Assembly (NCBI RefSeq): GCF_008923365.1
Contig: NZ_WBMR01000055.1
Coordinates: 1 to 48,191, forward strand
From: Actinomadura montaniterrae
GTDB lineage: Bacteria > Actinomycetota > Actinomycetes > Streptosporangiales > Streptosporangiaceae
DNA length: 48,191 bases
Direction of reading: 5' to 3'
Shown here: in pieces, positions 22,941 through 31,375 of the stretch
How positions within the stretch are numbered: the first letter of the stretch is position 1
Layout of the letters: each line of letters begins with the position of its first letter
Program-made: the position numbers and the translations under genes
The notes under the pieces: model-generated
Databases searched by the model: none
The model's input: the letters and a program-made list of their open reading frames with translations, nothing else
Told to the model about the DNA's origin: nothing

Positions 22941-23975
22941 TCAGGACGCGCGGTCGCGCTCGGCGGCGAGCTGCAGCGCCACGTCGATGATCATGTCCTC
23001 CTGGCCGCCGACGTAGCCGGCCTCGCCGACCTTCTGCAGGATCTCGTGCGCCGGCACGCCGTAGCGCTCCGCCGCCCGCTCGGCGTGCAGCAGGAAGCTG
23101 GAGTACACGCCCGCGTAGCCCTGCGTGATCGCGCCGCGGTCCGCGAACGGCAGCCGGTGCAGGAACGGCTTCACCACGTCGTCGGCGGCGGCCATCGCGC
23201 CCTGCACGTCCACGCCCGTCGGGATGCCGAGCCGCTCGAACGTCGCGACCAGCACCTCGGTCGGGGAGTTGCCCGCGCCCGCGCCGAGCGCGCACAGCGC
23301 CCCGTCGATCTGCCGGGCGCCGTTCTGCTGCGCCAGCACCGAGTTCGCGACGCCGAGCGAGAGGTTCTGGTGGCCGTGGAAGCCGACCTGCGCCTCGTGC
23401 CCGATCTCCTTGACCAGCGCGCTGATCCGCTCCTGCGCCTCGCCGAGCACCAGCGCGCCCGCCGAGTCGACGACGTACACGCACTGCGCGCCGCCGTCCA
23501 CCATGATCCGCGCCTGCTTCGCCAGCTCCTCCGGCCCGACCCGGTGCGACAGCATCAGGAACCCGACGGTCTCCATGCCGAGCTCGCGGGCCGCCGCGAA
23601 GTGCTGCAGCGACACGTCCGCCTCGGTGCAGTGCGTCGCGACCCGCGCCACCGACGCGCCCGCGTCGTGCGCCATCCGCAGGTCGTTCACCGTGCCGAGG
23701 CCCGGCAGCAGCAGCACCGCGATCTTCGCCTGGGTCGCCTCGTCCACGGCCGCGGCGACGAGCTTGACGTCGTCCTCCAGCGAGAAGCCGTAGTTGAAGG
23801 ACGAGCCGCCGAGGCCGTCGCCGTGCGTCACCTCGATGACCTCGACGCCGGCGCTGTCCAGGGCGTGCACCACGCCGCGGACCTGCTCCTCGGTGAAGCG
23901 GTGCGCCATCGCGTGGCTGCCGTCCCGCAGCGTCGAGTCGGTGATGCGGATCTTCTCCGCCGTCTGCTCGGTCAT
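22941..23975 (-). CDS. hsaF: 4-hydroxy-2-oxovalerate aldolase (HsaF)
   Basis: Encodes 344 residues from an ATG overlapping the hsaG stop. It has the DRE-TIM aldolase signature TDSTLRDGSHA (residues 12-22, metal Asp and catalytic His), the metal-binding GFHGHQNLSLG and the C-terminal communication domain (GGQEDMI). It cleaves 4-hydroxy-2-oxo acids to pyruvate and an aldehyde that is channelled to the acylating dehydrogenase. In the steroid context this is HsaF, but BphI/MhpE homologues of other aromatic pathways look the same. It is last in the hsaE-hsaG-hsaF operon. Confidence 0.93.
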   Translation of the reverse strand: MTEQTAEKIRITDSTLRDGSHAMAHRFTEEQVRGVVHALDSAGVEVIEVTHGDGLGGSSFNYGFSLEDDVKLVAAAVDEATQAKIAVLLLPGLGTVNDLRMAHDAGASVARVATHCTEADVSLQHFAAARELGMETVGFLMLSHRVGPEELAKQARIMVDGGAQCVYVVDSAGALVLGEAQERISALVKEIGHEAQVGFHGHQNLSLGVANSVLAQQNGARQIDGALCALGAGAGNSPTEVLVATFERLGIPTGVDVQGAMAAADDVVKPFLHRLPFADRGAITQGYAGVYSSFLLHAERAAERYGVPAHEILQKVGEAGYVGGQEDMIIDVALQLAAERDRAS

Positions 23976-24919
23976 GAGGTGGCCTTCCTGCGCGCGAGCT
24001 GCTCGCCCACCCGGGCGGCGGCCGCGGTCATGATGTCGAGGTTGCCGGCCCACGGCGGCAGGTAGTCGCCGTTCCCGCGGACCTCCAGGAACACCGCGAC
24101 GCGGGCCATCCCGTTCCAGATGTCGCGGGGCTCGTCGAACTGCGGCTCGGCGCGCAGCGTGTAGCCGGGCACGTACGTGGCGACCTCGGCGACCATCTTC
24201 TCGATCGACGCGGCGATCGCCTTGGTGTCGGCGTCGGACGGGATCGCGCAGAACACCGTGTCCCGCATGATCATCGGCGGGTCGACCGGGTTCAGGATGA
24301 TGATCGCCTTGCCCCGGGTCGCGCCGCCGACCTGCTCGATCGCGCGCGCCGTGGTCTCGGTGAACTCGTCGATGTTCGCGCGGGTGCCGGGACCGGCGGA
24401 CCGCGAGGCGATCGACGCGACGATCTCCGCGTACGGCACCGGGACGACCGACGACACCGCGTGCACGATCGGGATCGTCGCCTGCCCGCCGCAGGTGATC
24501 ATGTTGAGGTTCGGCGCGTCCGACAGCGTGTCCAGGTTCACCGGCGGGCACACCAGCGGCCCGGTGGCGGCGGGCGTCAGGTCGATCGCGGTGATCCCCG
24601 CCTCCTCGTAGCGCGGGGCGTTGGCGAGGTGCGCCTTCGCCGACGTCGCCTCGAACACGAGGTCGGGCAGCGTCGGCTGCTTCAGCAGCCAGTCCACGCC
24701 CTCCGCCGACGCCGGCACGCCCATCTTGCGGGCGCGGGCGAGGCCGTCGGAGTCGGGCACCACCCCGACCATCGAGTGGACGTCGATCAGCTCGCTGCGC
24801 GTCAGCTTGACCAGCAGGTCGGTGCCGATGTTGCCGGGCCCGACGATCGCGGCCGTCAGCTTGCGCGCGCCTTCTCGAGGGGGGACGACCCCCCGCGCCC
24901 CCCGGGTCGCTTCGCTCAT
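23972..24919 (-). CDS. hsaG: Acetaldehyde/propionaldehyde dehydrogenase, acylating (HsaG)
   Basis: Encodes 315 residues. ATG 24919 overlaps the hsaE stop and has GGAGG 7 nt upstream. The NAD-binding motif GPGNIGTD begins at residue 27, the catalytic Cys143 lies in NMITCGGQATIP, and DEFTETTARA and LNPVDPP follow. It converts the aldehyde released by HsaF, with NAD and CoA, to acyl-CoA inside the HsaF-HsaG channelling complex. The N-terminus (about 20 residues before KLTAAIVG) is longer than usual and Arg/Pro rich, but the start is fixed by the ribosome site. Confidence 0.94.
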   Translation of the reverse strand: MSEATRGARGVVPPREGARKLTAAIVGPGNIGTDLLVKLTRSELIDVHSMVGVVPDSDGLARARKMGVPASAEGVDWLLKQPTLPDLVFEATSAKAHLANAPRYEEAGITAIDLTPAATGPLVCPPVNLDTLSDAPNLNMITCGGQATIPIVHAVSSVVPVPYAEIVASIASRSAGPGTRANIDEFTETTARAIEQVGGATRGKAIIILNPVDPPMIMRDTVFCAIPSDADTKAIAASIEKMVAEVATYVPGYTLRAEPQFDEPRDIWNGMARVAVFLEVRGNGDYLPPWAGNLDIMTAAAARVGEQLARRKATS

Positions 24920-25713
24920 TTGAGCTCCTCCTTTCCGAACCGTGCGGTGACGGAACCGATCCCGGCGAACGTCGCCGTGAGCGTCTCTCCTGGCGCGACC
25001 GGGACGGCCGCGGTGATCGAGCCGGGCAGCACCACGTGCCCGGCCTCCAGCGCGATGCCGCGCTCGCCCAGCACGTTGGCCAGCCACACCAGCGCGTTGA
25101 TCGGCGAGCCCAGCACCGCGCCGCCCGCGCCGGTGTCGATCAGGTTCCCGTCGCGGTGCAGCAGGCAGCCCATCAGCGCGAGGTCGAGGTCGCCGAGCCG
25201 GACGGGCCGGGTGCCGAGCACCAGGCCGCCGCTGGAGGCGTTGTCGGCGATGGTGTCCGGCAGCGTGATCTTCCAGTCGGCGATCCGCGAGTCGATGACC
25301 TCCAGCGCGGGCAGCACGTACTCCACCGCGGCGACCGCGTCGGCGGCCGTCGCGCCGGGCCCGGACAGCGGCCGGCCGAGCACGAACGCGACCTCCGGCT
25401 CCACCCGCGGCTGCAGGAAGCGGCCCGTGTCGATCGGGCTGCTCTCCGGCAGGAACATCGAGTCCAGCAGGACGCCGAAGTCCGGCTGGTCCACGCCCAT
25501 CTGGCGCTGCATCGCGGCGGACGTCAGCCCCACCTTGTGGCCCTTGATCCGGGCGCCCGCGGCGGTCCACGCGTCCGACTGGGCGCGCTGGATCGCGTAC
25601 GCGTCGTCCACCGTCATGCCGGGGTGCGACGCGGTGAGCGGGGCGATCGGGACGCCGGAGGCGTACGCGTCGAGGAGGGCCCTCGAAGCCTTCTCCACTG
25701 AACCCGGGTCCAT
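24916..25713 (-). CDS. hsaE: 2-keto-4-pentenoate hydratase (HsaE)
   Basis: Encodes 265 residues from ATG 25713, with AAAGGA upstream; the open frame beyond it lacks a signal. It has fumarylacetoacetase/MhpD-family motifs: KGHKVGLTSAAMQRQMGVD, VEPEVAFVLGRP (metal-binding acids), LEVIDSRIADWK and GGAVLGSPINALVWLAN. It hydrates 2-hydroxypenta- or hexa-dienoate, the dienol released after meta-cleavage, to feed HsaF. It is first in a three-gene operon with 4-bp overlaps and divergent from an IclR gene. Confidence 0.93.
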   Translation of the reverse strand: MDPGSVEKASRALLDAYASGVPIAPLTASHPGMTVDDAYAIQRAQSDAWTAAGARIKGHKVGLTSAAMQRQMGVDQPDFGVLLDSMFLPESSPIDTGRFLQPRVEPEVAFVLGRPLSGPGATAADAVAAVEYVLPALEVIDSRIADWKITLPDTIADNASSGGLVLGTRPVRLGDLDLALMGCLLHRDGNLIDTGAGGAVLGSPINALVWLANVLGERGIALEAGHVVLPGSITAAVPVAPGETLTATFAGIGSVTARFGKEELK

Positions 25714-25780
25714 GGCCGTTTCCTTTCGGTCGTCTCTGCGACGAGCCTTCCGCGCCGGGGGCCGTCCGGGCAACGCGGCC

Positions 25781-25797
25781 GTCCCGCGTGGTGGGAC
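25781..25797. promoter_or_regulatory. GTCCC-N7-GGGAC inverted repeat, candidate IclR operator
   Basis: Perfect 5-bp arms in the 104-bp divergent spacer between hsaE and the IclR gene, 20 bp before the latter's ATG. The location suggests autoregulation plus control of the hsaE operon; arm length is modest. Confidence 0.4.
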
Positions 25798-25817
25798 ACG
25801 TCTTCTACAGTGAGGCC

Positions 25818-26558
25818 ATGCCGTCCGACGACACCTTCCTGCGCCGCGCCGTCGCGGTGCTGACCGCCTTCCGGGCGGACGACGACGGGCTCGGCGCGGC
25901 GGAGCTGGCCCGCCGCAGCGGCCTGCCGCGCTCGACGGCGCACCGGATCGCCCTCGACCTGGTGGAGGCGGGGCTGCTGGAGCGGCAGGGTACGCGGGTG
26001 CGGCTCGGCCTCAGGCTGTTCGAGATCGGCCAGCGGGTGCCCCGGCAGCGCGTCCTGCGGGACGCCGCCGTGCCGTACATGTCGGACCTGCGGGAGGCGA
26101 CGCGGCAGACCGTCCACCTCGCCGTCCTGGAGGGCGCGGAGGTCGTGTACGTGGAGATCCTCGGCGCGTCCGACGCGCCGAGGATGCCGTCGCAGGTCGG
26201 CGGGCGGCTGCCCGCGCACGCCACCGGCGTCGGCAAGGCGATCCTGGCGTTCTCACCGCCGGAGGTCGTCCAGGGGGTGCTGGACGCGGGGCTGGTCAAG
26301 GTCGGCGAGCGCACCGTCGTCGCGCCCGGCCTGTTCACCCGCGAGCTGGCGAAGATCCGCGAGGAGGGCGTCGCCTACGATCGGGAGGAGTCCGGCAACG
26401 GCATCCTCTGCGCGGCGAGCCCCGTCCTCGGCCCGGACGGCGAGGCGATCGGCGCGCTGTCGGTGTCCGGCTGGTCCAACCGCATGCGCCTGGCCGCCGT
26501 CGCGCCGGCCGTCCACACCGCCGCCCTCACCCTGTCGCGGACCCTCGCCCGCCGCTGA
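25818..26558 (+). CDS. IclR-family transcriptional regulator
   Basis: Encodes 246 residues from ATG 25818; an in-frame GTG at 25788 would overlap the operator-like repeat. The winged HTH is LGAAELARRSGLPRSTAHRIALDL, and the effector domain has VHLAVLEGAEVVYVEIL, GGRLPAHATGVGKAILAF, IREEGVAYDREE and ALSVSG. It is divergent from hsaE-hsaG-hsaF, so a pathway-specific regulator responding to a ring-cleavage intermediate is likely. It is distinct in sequence from the IclR at 14291. Its stop is 2 bp from the stop of the convergent dehydrogenase. Confidence 0.92.
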   Translation: MPSDDTFLRRAVAVLTAFRADDDGLGAAELARRSGLPRSTAHRIALDLVEAGLLERQGTRVRLGLRLFEIGQRVPRQRVLRDAAVPYMSDLREATRQTVHLAVLEGAEVVYVEILGASDAPRMPSQVGGRLPAHATGVGKAILAFSPPEVVQGVLDAGLVKVGERTVVAPGLFTRELAKIREEGVAYDREESGNGILCAASPVLGPDGEAIGALSVSGWSNRMRLAAVAPAVHTAALTLSRTLARR

Positions 26559-26560
26559 CG

Positions 26561-29413
26561 TCACTCCGGGAGGTGGCGGGCCAGGAGCTGGGCCAGGTGC
26601 TCGCCCCGCCTGGACGCGAGGTCGGCGAGCTGGGTGCGGCAGCTGAAGCCGTCGGCGAGGACGACGTCGCCTTCGGCGGCCTCGCGGACGGCCGGGAGCA
26701 GCCGGTGCTCGGCGATCGCGACGGACACGTCGTGGTGGCCCTTCTCGACGCCGAAGTTCCCGGCGAGGCCGCAGCAGTCGCCGAGCCGGGCGATCGCGGC
26801 GCCGGCGTCCTCGAGCAGGGCGGCGTCCTTCGTCCAGCCCATGACGGCGTGGTGGTGGCAGTGCGGCTGCGCGATCCCGGTGACGCCGGACAGGTCGGGC
26901 GGCGTCCAGTCCGGGGTCTCGGCGAGCAGCTCGGCGAGGGTGCGGGTGGCGGCGGCGACCTCGCGGGCCGCCGCCGCATCGACGCCGCGCAGCAGCTCCT
27001 CGGCGTCGGAGCGGAGCACCCCGGTGCAGGACGGCTCCATGCCGACGACCTTCGCGCCGCGCCGCACCGGCGGGAGGAGGGCCCGGACGGTGCGGCGGAG
27101 CTGGGCGCGGGCGCCGTCGAGCTGGCCAGTGGAGATCCATGTGATGCCGCAGCAGACCGGGCGCTCGGTGACGGTCACGCGGTAGCCGGCGTGTTCGAGG
27201 ACCTTGACGGTCGCGTCGGCGACGTCGGGGGAGAAGGCGTCGGTGAAGGTGTCGACGAACAGGACGACCTCGCCGTTGCGGCCCTCCGGGCTGCGGTGGG
27301 AGGCGAACCGGCGGCGGAACGTGACGGGCGCGAAGGCGGGCAGGGAGCAGCGGCGGTCGATGCCCGCGGCCCAGGCGACCAGCGGACGCAGCGCCCGCGA
27401 CCGCATCGCGGCGTTCACCACCGTCACGGCGGCGGGCGCCTTCGCGGCCAGCCGCGTCCAGCGCGGCAGCAGGCCGAGCGCGTAGTGCGCGCGGGGCCGG
27501 ATCCTGCGGCGGTAGCGCTGGTGGAGTGCCTCGGCCTTGTAGGACGCCATGTCGATGCCGGTGGGGCAGTCGGACGCGCAGCCCTTGCACGACAGGCAGA
27601 GATCGAGGACGTCGTGTACGGCCTCGGACTTCCAGCCGTCCGGACCGAGATGCCCGGAGACGACGTCCTGCAGGACGCGGGCCCGCGCGCGCGTGGTGTC
27701 CTTCTCCTCGCGGGTGGCGAGGTACGACGGGCACATCACGCCGCCGGTCCCGGTGTTGTCGGCACGGCACTTGCCGACGCCGGTGCAGCGGTGCACGGCC
27801 CGTGACAGGTCGCCTCCGTTGTGCCGGTAGGCGAGGCCGAGCGTCGGGAGTTGCGCGCGGGTGACCGGGGCGATGCCCGCCATCCGCACGTCGGCGTCCA
27901 CCGGAGCGGGCCGGACGATGATCCCCGGATTCAGCAGGTCGTCGGGATCGAAGAGATCCTTGACCTGCGCGCACAGGTCGAGCGCCTCGGCGGAGTACAT
28001 GTGCGGCAGCAGTTCGCCGCGCGCGCGCCCGTCGCCGTGCTCGCCGGACATCGTGCCGCCGTGCCGCGCCGCGAGCGCCGCGGCCTCGTTCAGGAAGTCG
28101 CGGAACACGCCGGTGCCGCCGGGACGGTCGAACGGGAAGTCGATGCGGACGTGTACGCAGCCGTCGCCGAAATGCCCGTACGGGACGCCGAACAGGCCGT
28201 ACCCGTCGAGGAGCGCCTCGAACTCGCGCAGGTACGAGCCGAGCCGCTCGGGCGGGACGGCCGCGTCCTCCCAGCCGGCGTGCGCCTGCCGGCCGTCCGG
28301 GGTGCGCGCCACCAGGCCCGAGCCGTCCTCGCGGATCCGCCACAGCGCGTCCGCCAGCGCCATGTCCTCGACCAGCATCGAGCCGGCGCTTCCGGACTCG
28401 GCGACGACCTTGCGGGCGGTGTCGCGCAGCGGTCCGATCACCGGGCCGGCCAGCTCCACCAGCAGCCAGCCCGAGCCCTCGGGCAGCGGCGGCACCGCGT
28501 CCGGGCCGCGCCGCTCCCGCACCACGTTCGTGATCCGCGAGTCGAGCCCCTCGCAGGCGACCGGGCCGTGCGGCAGGATCGCCGGGACGGCGTCGGCGGC
28601 CTCGGCCATCGACCCGTACCCGAGCACGACGAGCAGCCGGCGGGCGGGCTCGCGGACCATCCGCAGCCGCGCCGCGAGCGTCACGGCGAGGGTCCCCTCG
28701 CTGCCGACCAGCGCGCGCGCGACGTCGAAGCCCTTCTCCGGCAGCAGGTGCTCCAGCGAGTAGCCCGACACCTGCCGGCCGAACCGCCCGAACTCGGTCC
28801 GGATCAGTGCGAGGTTCTCGCCCACCAGCCCGCGCAGGCGCTCAAGGAGAAGGCTGCCCGCCGGGCCTCCGGGGACGTCGCCGAGCCGCAGCCGCTCCCC
28901 GGTCCCGGCGACCGCGTCCAGGCCGAGCACGTTGTCGCTGGTGCGGCCGTAGCCGAGCGCCCGCGACCCGCACGCGTTGTTGCCGATCATGCCGCCGAGG
29001 GTGGCGCGGGTCCGGGTGGACGGGTCGGGCCCGAACCGCAGCCCGTGCGCGCCCGCGACCTGGTGCAGCCGGGCCTGCACGATGCCGGGTTCGACCAGCG
29101 CCGTCCCGGCGTCCGGGTCGATCTCCAGCACCCGGTTCAGGTGCCGGCTCGCGTCCACGACCACGCCGGGGCCGACGGCGTTGCCCGCGATGGACGTGCC
29201 CGCGCCCCGCATCGTCAGCGGCACGGTGAACTCCCGGCACACCGCCAGCACCGCGGGCAGCTCGGCGGTGTCGCGGGGCGTCACCACGACCGCGGGCGGG
29301 ACGCGGTACAGCGAGGCGTCCGAGGCGTACATCGACCGGGCCAGCGCCGAGTCGTCCACCCCGCTGACCCCGGCGCGCCGCAGCGCCGCCACGAGACCGC
29401 CGTGATCGCCCAC
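26561..29413 (-). CDS. FAD-binding and (Fe-S) D-2-hydroxyacid dehydrogenase-type fusion protein
   Basis: Encodes 950 residues from GTG 29413, with AAGGGG 6 nt upstream; the frame is open to 29593 without support. Domains in order: FAD-binding PCMH (RGAGTSIAGNAVGPG; GGMIGNNACGSR), FAD-oxidase C-terminal domain, two Cys clusters (CTGVGKC...MCPSY and CLSCKGCASDC) for 4Fe-4S centres, and two CCG modules (VCCGITW, DCCGLAGN). This is the GlcD-GlpC fusion layout of membrane-associated D-lactate or other D-2-hydroxyacid dehydrogenases that pass electrons to the quinone pool. The substrate is unknown. It is convergent with the IclR gene and probably unrelated to the steroid genes. Confidence 0.92.
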   Translation of the reverse strand: MGDHGGLVAALRRAGVSGVDDSALARSMYASDASLYRVPPAVVVTPRDTAELPAVLAVCREFTVPLTMRGAGTSIAGNAVGPGVVVDASRHLNRVLEIDPDAGTALVEPGIVQARLHQVAGAHGLRFGPDPSTRTRATLGGMIGNNACGSRALGYGRTSDNVLGLDAVAGTGERLRLGDVPGGPAGSLLLERLRGLVGENLALIRTEFGRFGRQVSGYSLEHLLPEKGFDVARALVGSEGTLAVTLAARLRMVREPARRLLVVLGYGSMAEAADAVPAILPHGPVACEGLDSRITNVVRERRGPDAVPPLPEGSGWLLVELAGPVIGPLRDTARKVVAESGSAGSMLVEDMALADALWRIREDGSGLVARTPDGRQAHAGWEDAAVPPERLGSYLREFEALLDGYGLFGVPYGHFGDGCVHVRIDFPFDRPGGTGVFRDFLNEAAALAARHGGTMSGEHGDGRARGELLPHMYSAEALDLCAQVKDLFDPDDLLNPGIIVRPAPVDADVRMAGIAPVTRAQLPTLGLAYRHNGGDLSRAVHRCTGVGKCRADNTGTGGVMCPSYLATREEKDTTRARARVLQDVVSGHLGPDGWKSEAVHDVLDLCLSCKGCASDCPTGIDMASYKAEALHQRYRRRIRPRAHYALGLLPRWTRLAAKAPAAVTVVNAAMRSRALRPLVAWAAGIDRRCSLPAFAPVTFRRRFASHRSPEGRNGEVVLFVDTFTDAFSPDVADATVKVLEHAGYRVTVTERPVCCGITWISTGQLDGARAQLRRTVRALLPPVRRGAKVVGMEPSCTGVLRSDAEELLRGVDAAAAREVAAATRTLAELLAETPDWTPPDLSGVTGIAQPHCHHHAVMGWTKDAALLEDAGAAIARLGDCCGLAGNFGVEKGHHDVSVAIAEHRLLPAVREAAEGDVVLADGFSCRTQLADLASRRGEHLAQLLARHLPE

Positions 29414-29644
29414 ATCCGCCCCTTCGCCCTGGACCCGGGCCGCCGCGCCGAGGCGGCGCCCTGCCGTCGACGGTAGTACCGCGCCATCCCGAGCGCGGCC
29501 ACCGGGCGGCGGACGGCGCGCGGCGGGCGGCCGCGCGGCTCGCCCGCCTTTCGGTAAGAGCCGTTTAAAGACGACAAAGCAGGCATTCTGCATTGATCAA
29601 AGCGTCGTCCGCCCAAAGGCGGCGGTGTCCCCATGGTTAGCAGT

Positions 29645-29665
29645 ACATGCCCTTGTTGTGCATGT
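29645..29665. promoter_or_regulatory. ACATGC-N9-GCATGT inverted repeat overlapping a -35 box
   Basis: Perfect 6-bp arms straddle the TTGTTG -35 element proposed for the decarboxylase operon, as a repressor site would. The 29414-29733 gap is locally AT-richer than its surroundings. Apart from this repeat and the promoter I see no other feature in it. Confidence 0.4.
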
Positions 29666-29682
29666 CGAATTCTGCCTACACT
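29653..29682 (+). promoter_or_regulatory. Candidate promoter of the decarboxylase/PixA operon
   Basis: TTGTTG (29653-29658), an 18-nt spacer and TACACT (29677-29682) lie about 50 bp before the GTG start at 29734. Confidence 0.4.
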
Positions 29683-29733
29683 CGCCCCTGTCAGGTGAGT
29701 TTCTTAACCGGTCAGAAAATGGAGGGCGCCAAC

Positions 29734-31260
29734 GTGACCGACGTGTCGGAAGAATGCCCGCCGACCTTGCCGCACTGGACGGACTCGAAGGAGTCGCTGT
29801 TCGCCGCATTCGAGCCGGCCCTCTTCCGGAGGAATTCCGAGGCGGTCGCCGCCCGGCTGGAATCGCATCTGGCCGACCTTTCGGTGCGCGGATTGGAGCT
29901 GTCGGACCCCGGCGCGCTGTCGCGGGCCGCGCGGGCGCTGATGACCACCGAGCGGGAGAGCATCGCCGACTTCGACGACAAGCGGCTCGCCGCGATCGTC
30001 GACCTCTACCTGCGCACCGGGATCCAGGTGCACTCGCCCGGCTACATGGGCCGGCAGTTCTCCGGCACCGTCCCGCTCGCGGGCGTGATCGACTTCGTCG
30101 GCTCGGTCGTCAACCAGCCGTCGACCTACTACGAGGCCGGCCAGTTGCCGATCACGGCCGAGCGGATCATGGCCGAGGAGCTCAACCGCTTCATCGGCTG
30201 GGAGCCCGGCCGGTTCGCGATGGTCACCACGTCCGGCGGCTCGCTGGCCAACCTCACCGCGCTGCTGGCCGCCCGCAACCGCACCTGCCCCGGCATCTGG
30301 GCGCGCGGCGAGCACCGGGGCCGCGGCCGCCCCGCGATCGCGGTCGGCGAGGACGTGCACTACAGCGTGACCCGCGCGGCCGGCATCCTCGGCATCGGCG
30401 AGTCCCGGATCGTCCGGCTGCCGGTGGACCGGCGCGGCCGGATCGCCGCCCGCCGGGTGCCCGCGGCGCTCGCCGCCGCCGAGCGCCGCGGCCTGGAGGT
30501 GTTCTGCCTGGTGGCGTCGGCCGGCACCACCGCGCTCGGCGCCTTCGACCCGATCGACGAGCTGGCCGGCGTCGCCGCCGCGCGCGGCATCTGGCTGCAC
30601 GTGGACGGCGCGCACGGCGCCAGCCTGCTGGTCTCCGACACGCTGCGGCACCGGCTGCGCGGCATCGAGAAGGCCGACTCGCTGACCTGGGACGCGCACA
30701 AGCTGATGTTCGTCCCCGCGCCCTGCACGATGCTGTTCTACCGCGACGCGCGGGACGCCCCCGGCGCCTTCCACCGCAGCGTCGCCAGCTACGTCTCCGA
30801 CGAGGAACCGGACGCGCACTGCGAGTTCGACAACGGCGACAAGAACGTCGAGTGTACGAAACGACCGATGATCATGCCGTTGTGGACCCTCTGGGCGATG
30901 TACGGGCGCGCATTGTTCGCCGAGAAGATCGAGCATTTGTGCCGGACGGCGAACGAGGCCTATCACGTCCTTCTCGACGACCCCGATTTCGAGACCCTGC
31001 ACCAGCCGGAGGCGAACATTCTCTGCTTCCGCTACCGCCCGCAGGGAATCGATGACGACCGCGTCCATCGCCTGCAGCTCCGGATCAGGAAACAGGTCAG
31101 GCTGGCCGGCCGGTTCTTCATTTCCAAGGTGAACATCCGGGGCGTCGCCGCCCTGCGCGTCGTCCTGATGAACCACCAGGTGACCCCCGAGCACTTCCGG
31201 ATGCTGCTCGCCGAGATCAGGACCACCGGAGAGCGCCTCCTCCGCGACGACCTCGCCTGA
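29734..31260 (+). CDS. Group II PLP-dependent decarboxylase
   Basis: Start chosen at GTG 29734 because GGAGGG (29721-29726) lies exactly 7 nt upstream; the ATG at 29719 overlaps that site. The 508-residue product has the PLP-decarboxylase fold: TTSGGSLANLTAL, the ring-stacking His209 in DVHYSVTRAAG, LHVDGAHGAS with D291, and the Schiff-base Lys323 in TWDAHKLM. Relatives decarboxylate glutamate, diaminobutyrate, cysteine sulfinate or aromatic amino acids, and I cannot assign the substrate. It heads an apparent operon with an adenylating enzyme and four PixA-like proteins, 115 bp upstream of the former. Confidence 0.92.
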   Translation: MTDVSEECPPTLPHWTDSKESLFAAFEPALFRRNSEAVAARLESHLADLSVRGLELSDPGALSRAARALMTTERESIADFDDKRLAAIVDLYLRTGIQVHSPGYMGRQFSGTVPLAGVIDFVGSVVNQPSTYYEAGQLPITAERIMAEELNRFIGWEPGRFAMVTTSGGSLANLTALLAARNRTCPGIWARGEHRGRGRPAIAVGEDVHYSVTRAAGILGIGESRIVRLPVDRRGRIAARRVPAALAAAERRGLEVFCLVASAGTTALGAFDPIDELAGVAAARGIWLHVDGAHGASLLVSDTLRHRLRGIEKADSLTWDAHKLMFVPAPCTMLFYRDARDAPGAFHRSVASYVSDEEPDAHCEFDNGDKNVECTKRPMIMPLWTLWAMYGRALFAEKIEHLCRTANEAYHVLLDDPDFETLHQPEANILCFRYRPQGIDDDRVHRLQLRIRKQVRLAGRFFISKVNIRGVAALRVVLMNHQVTPEHFRMLLAEIRTTGERLLRDDLA

Positions 31261-31355
31261 CCGCCCCGCAACCGTCCCCGCCCCCCGCAATCGCCCCCGC
31301 AACGCCCCCTGCCGCCCCCGCGACGCGCCCTCACGAACCCCCGCATCACCCCACC
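31261..31355 (+). promoter_or_regulatory. C-rich, G-poor intercistronic tract (rut-like)
   Basis: In the first 60 bases after the decarboxylase stop, 40 are C and 11 are G, with runs of 4-6 C. Rho-utilisation sites are C-rich and G-poor, so a conditional termination point in the operon is possible. The complementary strand has G-runs that could form a quadruplex. Confidence 0.35.
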
Positions 31356-31375
31356 GCGACGAACAGGAGAACCTT

